NCBI GenBank assembly: GCA_045643785.1
Contig: JAZRFR010000282.1
Coordinates: forward strand, 1-23,692
DNA from: CAMEON01 sp045643785
GTDB taxonomy: Bacteria > Bacillota > Clostridia > Oscillospirales > CAG-272
Reading direction: 5' to 3'
DNA length: 23,692 nucleotides
A program made the translations under genes and the position numbers. Of this stretch, positions 1-6,302 are shown piece by piece. Position 1 is the first letter of the stretch. Each line of letters starts with the position of its first letter. Below the pieces are notes generated by a model. It was given only the letters and a program-made list of their open reading frames with translations, was not told the origin of the DNA and made no database searches.

Positions 1-197
1 CCGCTCTGTCCACCGACGCAGGCTTCAAGGTCGGCACTCCCGTCGTTGAGGGTGCTACCGTCACCGGCAAGGTACTGAAGAACGGTAAGGCTAAGAAGAT
101 CTACGTTCTGAAGTACAAGGCTAAGAAGAACGAGAAGAAGAAGATCGGTCACCGTCAGCCCTTCACCAAGGTGCAGATCGTCAAGATCGAGGGTTAA
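1..197 (+). CDS. rplU: 50S ribosomal protein L21 (C-terminal part, 5' end outside window)
   Basis: The window opens inside this gene. The frame starting at base 3 gives 64 residues ending in a TAA at 195-197. The visible part has the lysine-rich stretch (residues KYKAKKNEKKK), then the GHRQPFTKVQI segment that ends bacterial L21. L21 binds 23S rRNA in the large subunit and full proteins are about 100 residues, so roughly the last 60% is present. It is followed within 40 bases by prp and then rpmA, the standard Bacillota order rplU-prp-rpmA. The identification rests on both the C-terminal sequence and this context. Confidence 0.93.
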   Translation, partial: ALSTDAGFKVGTPVVEGATVTGKVLKNGKAKKIYVLKYKAKKNEKKKIGHRQPFTKVQIVKIEG

Positions 198-236
198 TTC
201 CCTGACCGCGTCAAGGCTCCCGAAAGGAGAATTCCT

Positions 237-599
237 ATGACCAAGATCGTATTTTACAGAAGCGACGGCATTTTCTACGGCTTCGAAGAGCAGGGCCATA
301 CGGGCTACGGCGAGGAAGGGGACGATATCCTCTGCGCCGCCATCTCGTCCATGACTATGTTCCTCATCAATACCGTAGAGGTGGCATTCTCCTCGTCTAT
401 CGATTATGAGATCGACGATGGGACTACTACCATCCGCGTCACCTGCAAGTCTGCCCTTCCCGAATTCGAGGAGGATGACCTCAAGCGGTACGCGGTGTCG
501 GGTATCTTCCTGGGCTACTACCAGCAGCTTACAGACATGCTGGAGGAGTACGGGGACTACCTGGATGTCAAGGTCGTGAACCGTCACTACGGGGATTGA
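237..599 (+). CDS. prp: Ribosomal-processing cysteine protease Prp
   Basis: A 120-residue protein of the YsxB/Prp family. Prp removes the N-terminal extension of ribosomal protein L27, a step essential for 50S assembly in Bacillota that carry the extended L27. The signature is clear: a GHTGYGEEGDDILCAAIS block supplies the catalytic His (H21, in G-H-T) and Cys (C33, in I-L-C-A-A), the same spacing as in characterised Prp proteins. Length matches the family (about 105-120 residues). The ATG at 237 follows an AAAGGAG ribosome binding site at a proper distance. It lies between rplU and rpmA, whose product carries the expected cleavage site. No oddities were seen. Confidence 0.94.
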   Translation: MTKIVFYRSDGIFYGFEEQGHTGYGEEGDDILCAAISSMTMFLINTVEVAFSSSIDYEIDDGTTTIRVTCKSALPEFEEDDLKRYAVSGIFLGYYQQLTDMLEEYGDYLDVKVVNRHYGD

Positions 600-669
600 C
601 TGTTGTTTCTGCGTTCTACCAATCATTCGCCAACCCACCTATTTTACTGAAAAATGGAGGTAATTTCTG

Positions 670-948
670 ATGTTGAAGCTCAGTTTGCAGTTTTTTGCTC
701 ACAAGAAGGGTGTCGGTTCTACTAAGAACGGCCGTGATTCCGAGTCCAAGAGACTGGGTGTGAAGAAGGCTGACGGCCAGGCAGTTCTTGCCGGCAATAT
801 CATCGTCCGTCAGAGAGGTACCGCGATCCGTCCCGGCAACAACGTCGGCATCGGTTCTGACGATACCCTGTTCGCTCTGATCGACGGCACCGTCAAGTTC
901 GAGCACGCCACCAAGAGCAAGAAGCAGGTTAGCGTATACGCTGACTAA
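670..948 (+). CDS. rpmA: 50S ribosomal protein L27 with Prp-cleavable N-terminal extension
   Basis: A 92-residue L27. The protein begins MLKLSLQFFAHKKG, the Bacillota form in which residues up to the FFA are cut off by Prp so that the new N terminus (HKKG...) can reach the peptidyl transferase centre. The core has the expected KKGVGSTKNGRDSESKRLGVK and RQRGTAIRPGNNVGIGSDDTLFAL segments. The ATG at 670 follows a GGAGGT ribosome binding site at about 655-660. It is the last gene of the ribosomal operon; a 567-base leader and structured region separates it from valS. Confidence 0.96.
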   Translation: MLKLSLQFFAHKKGVGSTKNGRDSESKRLGVKKADGQAVLAGNIIVRQRGTAIRPGNNVGIGSDDTLFALIDGTVKFEHATKSKKQVSVYAD

Positions 949-964
949 TCTTGTAAAAAGACCA

Positions 965-1018
965 TGAGATACAATCGACACGCGGACAAGCAAAATCCGC
1001 GTGTCGGTGTTGATCTCA
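965..1018. terminator. Strong stem-loop after rpmA, possible terminator or processing site
   Basis: A perfect 11-bp stem (CGACACGCGGA at 976-986 with TCCGCGTGTCG at 996-1006) is extended outward by TGAGAT (965-970) and ATCTCA (1013-1018) across a small internal loop. There is no T run on the + side. On the other strand the hairpin is followed closely by TTTTT (complement of 955-959), so it would look more like an intrinsic terminator for minus-strand transcription. It may also stabilise the 3' end of the rplU-prp-rpmA mRNA. The structure is certain; the role is inferred. Confidence 0.5.
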
Positions 1019-1022
1019 AAGC

Positions 1023-1050
1023 AAGCCCGTGACCCTTTGGGTCGCTTTTC
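1023..1050 (+). terminator. Weak intrinsic terminator candidate upstream of the valS T-box
   Basis: GACCC (1031-1035), TTT loop and GGGTC (1039-1043) form a short stem. It can be continued by AAGC (1023-1026) with GCTT (1044-1047) across a four-base bulge, and runs into TTTTC. It could end rpmA transcripts just before the T-box leader. The stem is short, so confidence is low. Confidence 0.35.
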
Positions 1051-1059
1051 ATATTTCTT

Positions 1060-1305
1060 CGGCTATGACCGGGAGGAGCTTTCAGAGCCCTTGCCCAGAG
1101 AGAGGACGGTTGGTGCGAGTCCTTGTGAGGCAGAGAGCAGGTCGCCCGTGAGCCTGTGGGGATGAGCGGAAGGTATTCCGTTAGTTTTCACCGTTTGAGC
1201 CCGTTATCGCTTATTGAGGAGCGCCTTTTTCAGACAAGCTGGAAAGGCGAAATCAGGTGGTACCGCGTCTTTTCGTCCTGATACGAAAGGGCGTTTTTTC
1301 TTTTC
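1060..1305 (+). ncRNA. T-box riboswitch (tRNA-Val sensing leader) controlling valS
   Basis: A cis-acting leader that reads the charging state of a tRNA and lets transcription into the synthetase gene proceed when uncharged tRNA is bound. The diagnostic T-box sequence AGGTGGTACCGCG is at 1255-1267; its central bases pair with the tRNA acceptor end. Upstream, Stem I landmarks are visible: the AGAGAG motif near 1097-1102 and a distal GGTTGGTGCGA loop at 1108-1118. A GTC at 1141-1143, followed by GCCCGTGAGCC, sits where the specifier codon is expected and would read tRNA-Val(GAC), matching the downstream gene. A terminator helix at 1266-1293 with a T run overlaps the T-box so the two folds compete. 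The 5' edge is approximate; the specifier assignment is inferred. Confidence 0.9.
1266..1305 (+). terminator. Regulated intrinsic terminator of the valS T-box
   Basis: Bases 1266-1276 pair with 1283-1293 (11 bp including G-U pairs, loop CCTGAT), followed by TTTTTTCTTTT. The 5' arm shares its first bases with the end of the T-box sequence, so terminator and antiterminator are mutually exclusive, as in characterised T-box leaders. Confidence 0.85.
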
Positions 1306-1323
1306 CGCAGGAAAAGAAAAGCG

Positions 1324-1481
1324 AAATGCAAAATGCAAAATGCAAAATCGGGGAACGGTGCAGCGAGTGCTTCTGCGTTCTACCTGTTCCCCGACGCCAT
1401 CAATTGCCTTTTGTTACAAAGAACGGCTGAAAGGTCAATTCGTTCTTAATTTTGCATTTTGCATTTTTCATTTTGCATTTT
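1324..1481. repeat. MITE-like inverted repeat with AAAATGC heptamer arms in the valS leader
   Basis: The left arm (1324-1348) is a tandem of the heptamer AAAATGC. The right arm (1449-1473, continuing to 1481) is its reverse complement with one mismatch in 25 bases. The 100-base interior contains a second inverted repeat, CGGGGAAC (1349-1356) with GTTCCCCG near 1386-1393. The unit lies after the T-box terminator and ends about 20 bases before the valS ribosome binding site, so it is transcribed in the read-through valS mRNA. It has no coding content. The inverted repeat is seen directly; its status as a dispersed element is inferred from the architecture. Confidence 0.7.
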
Positions 1482-1515
1482 GAAAACTCACTTCCCATAG
1501 AAAGGAACCTACATT

Positions 1516-4173
1516 ATGAATCCCAATACCGAACTTCCCAAGACGTATGCCCCCTCGGAATTCGAGGACAGAATCTATCAGAACTGGGTAGATAAGGGCT
1601 ACTTTACCCCCCATCCCGACTCCAACGCCCCCTCTTTCTCGGTGGTCATTCCTCCTCCCAACGTAACCGGTCAGCCCCACATGGGTCACGCTCTGGACGA
1701 GACCCTGCAGGATATCCTGGTGCGCACCAAGCGCATGCAGGGCTACAACACCCTTTGGGTGCCCGGCACCGACCACGCAGGCATCGCCACCCAGATCAAG
1801 GTAGAGGAGCGCCTCCGCGTGGACGAGGGGCTTCCCCGCTATGACCTGGGCCGTGAGAAATTCCTGGAGCGCGTCTGGGCGTGGAAGGATTCCTACGAGG
1901 CTCGCATCACGGGTCAGCTCAAGAAGCTGGGCGCCTCCTGCGACTGGACCCGCCAGCGTTTCACCATGGACGATGGCTGCTCCCACGCCGTCCGTGAGGT
2001 CTTTGTCAACCTTTACGATAAGGGGCTTATCTACCGCGGCCACCGCATCATCAACTGGTGCCCTCGCTGCCTGACCGCTCTGTCCGACGCCGAGGTGGAA
2101 TACAAGGATCAGCCCGGCAACTTCTGGCACATCAAGTACCCCATCAAGGGCGAGGACGGCTACGTGGTGGTAGCTACGACCCGTCCCGAGACCATGTTCG
2201 GTGATACCGCTGTCGCCGTCAACCCCGAGGACGAAAACATGAAGCACCTGATTGGCAAGACGCTGATCCTCCCCGCCGTCGGCCGCGAGATCCCCGTCAT
2301 TGCTGACGACTACGTAGAGATCGGCTTCGGTACGGGCTGTGTGAAGATCACCCCTGCCCACGACCCCAACGACTTCCTGGTGGGTCAGCGCCATAACCTG
2401 GAGCAGATCAAGGTCATGAACGACGACGCCACTATGAACGCCTACGCCGGCAAGTACGAGGGCATGGATCGCTACACCTGCCGTAAGGCTCTGGTTTCTG
2501 ACCTGGAGGCCGACGGCTACCTCCTGAAGGTGGAGCCCCACGACCACAACGTGGGCGTCTGCTACCGTTGCGGCACCACCGTTGAGCCCCTGACCTCGGA
2601 TCAGTGGTTCGTCAAGATGAAGCCCCTGGCCGCTCCCGCCATTGAGGCCGTGGAGAACGACTCCATCCGCTTCGTCCCCGACCGTTTCTCCAAGAACTAC
2701 TTTAACTGGATGAACAACATCCTCGACTGGTGCATCTCCCGTCAGCTCTGGTGGGGTCACCGTATCCCCGCTTTCTACTGCGACGATTGCGGCGAGATGA
2801 CCGTCTCCAAGACCGATATCGAGGTCTGCCCCAAGTGCGGCGGCAAGGTACATCAGGACAGTGACGTGCTGGATACCTGGTTCTCCTCCGCTCTCTGGCC
2901 CTTCTCCACTCTGGGCTGGCCCGAGATGACCGAGGATCTGAAGAAGTACTACCCCACCTCCGTCCTGGTTACCGGCTACGACATCATCACCTTCTGGGTC
3001 TCCCGTATGATCTTCTCGGGTCTGGAGCACATGGGTGAGAAGCCCTTCTCCACCGTCTTCATCCACGGTCTGGTGCGTGACGCACAGGGCCGCAAGATGT
3101 CCAAGTCCCTGGGTAACGGTATTGATCCTCTGGAGGTCATCGGTACCTACGGTGCCGACGCGCTCCGCTTTGCTCTGGCCACGGGTAACTCCCCCGGAAA
3201 CGATATGCGCTTCTCGGACGAGAAGATGGAAGCCGCCCGTAACTTCGCCAACAAGCTCTGGAACGCCTCCCGCTTCGTCCGCATGAATCTCACCATTGAC
3301 GAGATCAACCTCCCCGCCGCCGACAAGCTGGCTCCCGAGGACAAGTGGATCCTGAACGGCTTCAACGAGCTGGCCGCCCGCGTGAATACCAACATCGACA
3401 AGTTCGAGGTGGGTGTGGCTCTGGGTGCTATCTACGATTTCACCTGGGATATCTTCTGCGACTGGTACATTGAGCTTGCCAAGGCTCGTCTGACCGAGAA
3501 GGATACCGAGCAGAACGTAGTTTGCCAGAACGTCATTTCTTACGTGCTCAACGGCATTCTCAAGCTCCTGCATCCCTATATGCCTTTCATCACCGAGGAG
3601 ATCTTCGCCTCTCTGCCCACCCTGGCAGGCGACGCCGAGAGCATCATGATCTCCACCTATCCCACCTACAACGAGGCTCTGTCCTTTGCCGCCGAGGCCG
3701 CCGAGATGGAGCGCATTCTGGAACTCATCCGCGCTATCCGCAACCGCCGCTCCGAGATGAACATTGCCCCCTCCCGCAAGGCCGCTCTGTTCATTGCCAC
3801 TAAGTATACCGATACTTTCCATGCCGGCACCGCACCCTTCTTTGCCCGTCTGGCCTCCGCTGCTGATATGACCGTGGCCGAGTCCTTCGACGAGTCTGTG
3901 GTCTCCGCCGACACCGCTGTGCAGATCATCACTCCCTCCGCTACCGCCTACCTGCCTCTGGCCGATCTGATCGACTTTGAGAAGGAGAAGGCTCGTCTCG
4001 CCGCCGAGATCACCAAGCTGGAGGGCGAGGTCAAGCGTCTGGAGGGCAAGCTGGGTAACGCAGGCTTCGTGGCCAAGGCTCCCGCCGCCGTCGTCGACGC
4101 CGAGCGCGCCAAGCTGACCGCCGCCAAGGAAAAGCTGGCCGCCACCGAGGCTGCTCTGGCTAAGCTGGGGTAA
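1516..4173 (+). CDS. valS: Valyl-tRNA synthetase (valine--tRNA ligase)
   Basis: An 885-residue class Ia synthetase that charges tRNA-Val with valine in the cytoplasm and edits mischarged threonine. The Rossmann fold begins with PPPNVTGQPHMGHA, the HIGH signature being HMGH (residues 55-58). The editing (CP1) domain holds TTRPET (221-226). Cysteine pairs C422/C425 and C438/C441 form a zinc-knuckle-like insertion. The KMSKS loop is at 527-531 (KMSKSLGNG). The anticodon-binding helical domain follows, and a charged coiled-coil arm runs from about 815 to the end, as expected for ValRS and not for IleRS or LeuRS. The ATG at 1516 follows a GAAAGGAA ribosome binding site and agrees with the family N terminus. 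Expression is controlled by the T-box upstream. Confidence 0.98.
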   Translation: MNPNTELPKTYAPSEFEDRIYQNWVDKGYFTPHPDSNAPSFSVVIPPPNVTGQPHMGHALDETLQDILVRTKRMQGYNTLWVPGTDHAGIATQIKVEERLRVDEGLPRYDLGREKFLERVWAWKDSYEARITGQLKKLGASCDWTRQRFTMDDGCSHAVREVFVNLYDKGLIYRGHRIINWCPRCLTALSDAEVEYKDQPGNFWHIKYPIKGEDGYVVVATTRPETMFGDTAVAVNPEDENMKHLIGKTLILPAVGREIPVIADDYVEIGFGTGCVKITPAHDPNDFLVGQRHNLEQIKVMNDDATMNAYAGKYEGMDRYTCRKALVSDLEADGYLLKVEPHDHNVGVCYRCGTTVEPLTSDQWFVKMKPLAAPAIEAVENDSIRFVPDRFSKNYFNWMNNILDWCISRQLWWGHRIPAFYCDDCGEMTVSKTDIEVCPKCGGKVHQDSDVLDTWFSSALWPFSTLGWPEMTEDLKKYYPTSVLVTGYDIITFWVSRMIFSGLEHMGEKPFSTVFIHGLVRDAQGRKMSKSLGNGIDPLEVIGTYGADALRFALATGNSPGNDMRFSDEKMEAARNFANKLWNASRFVRMNLTIDEINLPAADKLAPEDKWILNGFNELAARVNTNIDKFEVGVALGAIYDFTWDIFCDWYIELAKARLTEKDTEQNVVCQNVISYVLNGILKLLHPYMPFITEEIFASLPTLAGDAESIMISTYPTYNEALSFAAEAAEMERILELIRAIRNRRSEMNIAPSRKAALFIATKYTDTFHAGTAPFFARLASAADMTVAESFDESVVSADTAVQIITPSATAYLPLADLIDFEKEKARLAAEITKLEGEVKRLEGKLGNAGFVAKAPAAVVDAERAKLTAAKEKLAATEAALAKLG

Positions 4174-4180
4174 GGAGGAC

Positions 4181-4234
4181 TATGGGGCGTCGCCCCATAC
4201 CCCACAAGAACCTTTCTTGTAAGAAAGGTTCTTG
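4181..4234. repeat. Two-hairpin repeat module, copy 1 (after valS)
   Basis: The first stem pairs TATGGGGC with GCCCCATA (4181-4199). After a CCCCA spacer, a 14-bp perfect stem follows: CAAGAACCTTTCTT (4205-4218) with AAGAAAGGTTCTTG (4221-4234), centred on two bases. No T run follows, so this is not a classical terminator. The same two-part design with the same AAGAACC/GGTTCTT core occurs inverted at 9617-9669. It may still protect the valS mRNA 3' end. Confidence 0.7.
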
Positions 4235-4261
4235 ACTCCAAAGAACTTTAATAAATATCTT
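4232..4261 (+). promoter_or_regulatory. Possible sigma-A promoter for the deacetylase gene
   Basis: TTGACT (4232-4237) and TATCTT (4256-4261) are separated by 18 bases. The -35 candidate overlaps the right arm of the preceding hairpin. The -10 is imperfect and the leader to the start codon would be about 150 bases, so this is tentative. Confidence 0.35.
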
Positions 4262-4270
4262 TGATAATTG

Positions 4271-4369
4271 AAAACGTGCCTTCGGAGGGATTCGGGGGCG
4301 CGTTTTGCGTAAATTGGAGTTTATAGGGGAACGCCAAAGGGAAACTTCTTGAAAAAATTTCCCCCTGGC
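4271..4369. repeat. Two further stem-loops in the valS-deacetylase gap
   Basis: AAAACGTGCC (4271-4280) pairs with GGCGCGTTTT (4297-4306), 10 bp with one G-U pair. GCCAAAGGGAAA (4333-4344) pairs with TTTCCCCCTGGC (4358-4369), 10 of 12 positions. With the module at 4181-4234 this makes four stem-loops in under 200 bases. The first ends in TTTT and could act as a weak terminator for valS; otherwise the function is unknown. Confidence 0.5.
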
Positions 4370-4415
4370 CGACAAACCCAAATTTGAAATACATACCGAA
4401 AGGAAGAGACCCACC

Positions 4416-5267
4416 ATGATGATGTACATGCTTTTCCCCGATGCCAAGCGCAAAGCCCTCACCTTCTCCTACGACGATGGCGTGGAGCAGGATATTCGCC
4501 TCATGGAGATCTTCAACAAGAATGGCCTGAAGGGCACATTCAACCTCAACGGCGAGCCCCTGCAGACCGCCGAGTACACCTACCCCGCAGGCACCATCCA
4601 CCGCCGCATGGGTTCCAAGATGGCGCTGGAGAGCTACGGCGGCGAGCTGGGTAAGAACCACGAGGTCGCCATTCACGGCTACACCCACCCCTTCCTGGAT
4701 CGCATCCCCCACCCCATCGCCAATTACGAGGTGGCCAAGGACAGGGAAGCGCTGGAAGCCCTCTTCGGCCGTATCATCCGTGGTTGCGCCTATCCCATGG
4801 GCACCTTCAACAACATGACTGTGGATGTGCTCCGTGACAACGGCATCGCTTACGCTCGCACCACCGTTTCCACCGGCAATTTCTCGGTGCCTACCGACTG
4901 GCTCCGCATGCCCGCCACCTGCCATCACAACGACGCCCGCCTCTTTGACCTGGCGGAGACCTTTGTGAACGGCAACCCCGGCGCCTGGGATACCCCCTGG
5001 CTCTTCTACGTTTGGGGTCACGCCTACGAATTTGATGCAGACAACAACTGGGAGCGTATGGAGAGCTTCTGCGAGAAGGTTGGCGGTCGCGACGACGTCT
5101 GGTATGCTACCAACATGGAGATCTACGAGTACGTGGAAGCTTACCGCACCCTGCGTTTCTCGGTGCAAGGGAAGATGGTTTACAACCCCTCGGCCGTTCC
5201 CGTTTGGTTCGAGTACGCGGGTGTGACCTGCAAGGTCGAGCCCGGTGAGACCAAGAAATTCCGATAA
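4416..5267 (+). CDS. Polysaccharide deacetylase family protein (CE4/NodB-type)
   Basis: A 283-residue protein with the NodB fold of carbohydrate esterase family 4, enzymes that remove acetyl groups from N-acetylated or O-acetylated sugars using a metal. Visible motifs are TFSYDDG (16-22, the base/metal aspartates), HGYTHP (87-92, metal-binding histidines H87 and H91), a YPMGTFNN block near 135 in the place of motif 3, and a VWGHAYEFD segment near 205 supplying the late histidine. A short beta-rich tail follows (VWFEYAGVTCKVEPGE). No signal peptide is seen, so it may act inside the cell or on imported sugars. The start is one of several Met codons at 4416-4430, nine bases after AAAGGAAG. Substrate cannot be told from sequence. 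Confidence 0.85.
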   Translation: MMMYMLFPDAKRKALTFSYDDGVEQDIRLMEIFNKNGLKGTFNLNGEPLQTAEYTYPAGTIHRRMGSKMALESYGGELGKNHEVAIHGYTHPFLDRIPHPIANYEVAKDREALEALFGRIIRGCAYPMGTFNNMTVDVLRDNGIAYARTTVSTGNFSVPTDWLRMPATCHHNDARLFDLAETFVNGNPGAWDTPWLFYVWGHAYEFDADNNWERMESFCEKVGGRDDVWYATNMEIYEYVEAYRTLRFSVQGKMVYNPSAVPVWFEYAGVTCKVEPGETKKFR

Positions 5268-5349
5268 AAAACAACGATATATAGAAAAAACAACAAAAGA
5301 TTTACAAGAATCGACGTTTTTGTATATCGAAATGGATCGAGAGTAAACG

Positions 5350-5388
5350 AAAAGGCTGTCACCGTTACGGATGACAGCCTTTTTTCGT
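5350..5388. terminator. Bidirectional intrinsic terminator between convergent genes
   Basis: AAAAGGCTGTCA (5350-5361) pairs with TGACAGCCTTTT (5372-5383), followed by T's on the + strand. On the minus strand the stem is followed by TTTTCGTTT. It lies between the + strand deacetylase and the minus-strand membrane protein and suits both. Confidence 0.88.
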
Positions 5389-5398
5389 GTGGGATCGG

Positions 5399-6076
5399 TT
5401 AGTATGTGGTTGTGTATATGCTTTCGTCAGTGCCCATGAGCATGGCTACGAAGAAAATGTAGAGGACGACCAGGATCATGAGCCCGCAGTAAATGATGCC
5501 CAGGATCAGACCGACCAAGCCCTTGGACTCGAATTTCCCGCCTACGCGCCCCACGCATCCGAAGATGATGGCGAGGATGGCCGTGATGGGGGTCAGGCAG
5601 GTCAGACAGCAGACGTTTCCCGCGAAGGAGGAAATGCCCAGGATCATGGATGCAAGATTGAATTTTTTCTTGCGGGCGATCTCGGCCGCTTCATCTTCAT
5701 CCGGCAGATCGTAGGGGGAGGCGGAGGAAGCGTCGCCGTAGTACGGTGTTGCGCCGTTGCCGTTTCCGAACTGACTTGGATCGAGGGGCTCGGAGCGATC
5801 TGCCACGCGCTGGTTGTAGATGTCGGTATAGCCGGCCTGCTCCGGAGTCAGAATACGGGAAGCGTTGCGGGTTTCCTCAAGGATCTCTTTTCCGCCCGCG
5901 GTACAGGACTGACGGTTGGAGCTATCGTATATGTTGACGTAGGGACGCTGGTGCGCGGGAAGATTCAGGTGATCCGCCGTTTCCTGGTAGGTTTCCACTT
6001 TGGGAGGCGCGATCATATTTTTGGTTTGCATCTCCTGATTTTCGGGGCCGTTATGGAAGCTGTCGCCGTTGTTCAT
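5399..6076 (-). CDS. DUF4190-like membrane protein with acidic N-terminal tail
   Basis: A 225-residue protein. The first 135 residues are polar, rich in Asn/Asp/Gly/Ser, with an acidic LPDEDEAAE just before a basic ARKKK at the membrane edge. Two hydrophobic segments follow (about 140-175 and 186-213), separated by GRVGGKFESKGLVGLILG. This resembles the two-helix DUF4190 domain found in many Bacillota surface proteins, whose function is not known. The start at 6076 (MNNGD...) is preferred because it follows GAAAGGAAATCC, and because the -10 element at 6113-6118 makes the upstream in-frame Met codons at 6124 or 6109 unlikely to be used. The gene stands alone, divergent from the TerB operon. 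Confidence 0.75.
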   Translation of the reverse strand: MNNGDSFHNGPENQEMQTKNMIAPPKVETYQETADHLNLPAHQRPYVNIYDSSNRQSCTAGGKEILEETRNASRILTPEQAGYTDIYNQRVADRSEPLDPSQFGNGNGATPYYGDASSASPYDLPDEDEAAEIARKKKFNLASMILGISSFAGNVCCLTCLTPITAILAIIFGCVGRVGGKFESKGLVGLILGIIYCGLMILVVLYIFFVAMLMGTDESIYTTTY

Positions 6077-6112
6077 GAGTGGATTTCCTTTCAAAAGGTT
6101 TCGGTTACTCAT

Positions 6113-6141
6113 AGCATACCACAAAATCCCCGATTTGTCAA
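6113..6141 (-). promoter_or_regulatory. Sigma-A promoter for the DUF4190-like gene
   Basis: Read on the minus strand: TTGACA (6136-6141), 17-base spacer, TATGCT (6113-6118). The distance to the start codon at 6076 leaves a leader of about 30 bases. CCCGATTT (6129-6136) and AAATCGGG (6148-6155) form an inverted repeat around the -35 element that could be an operator. Confidence 0.75.
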
Positions 6142-6235
6142 TATCCGAAATCGGGTTGCCCCACGTTTTTCAAAAAGGTCCGCCATCAGCCGAAAATCAC
6201 ATTGAAAAAACATGGAACAGAATATTCGGAAATCA

Positions 6236-6264
6236 TTGACAATCGGCGGGATGTATGGTACAAT
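6236..6264 (+). promoter_or_regulatory. Consensus sigma-A promoter of the TerB/ATPase/helicase operon
   Basis: TTGACA (6236-6241), 17-base spacer, TACAAT (6259-6264). The start codon follows at 6303 after AAAGGAGG (6287-6294). A near-perfect promoter implies steady expression from a short leader, with no obvious attenuator. Confidence 0.88.
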
Positions 6265-6302
6265 AATATATTACCAATCTACCTCGAAAGGAGGCGTGCG
6301 CT

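Noticed and set aside
1324..1348. Heptamer repeats considered as a CRISPR-like array
   Set aside because: Unit of seven bases with no spacers and no cas gene; it is the arm of an inverted repeat.
607..1384. Shared 14-mer TTCTGCGTTCTACC at 607-620 and 1371-1384
   Set aside because: About one such match is expected by chance in a window this long, and the flanks do not extend the similarity.
1214..1483. Small + strand open frame within the valS leader
   Set aside because: It runs through the T-box, its terminator and the heptamer repeats; the protein is low complexity and the RNA features explain the region.
1468..3822. A long minus-strand open frame across valS
   Set aside because: It is the antisense of the strongly biased valS codons; it has no family similarity, ribosome binding site or promoter, and valS is unmistakable.
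4205..4234. 14-bp hairpin as a normal valS terminator
   Set aside because: No T run follows (ACTCCAAAG), and a like hairpin lies inside another operon, so it is better described as a repeat.
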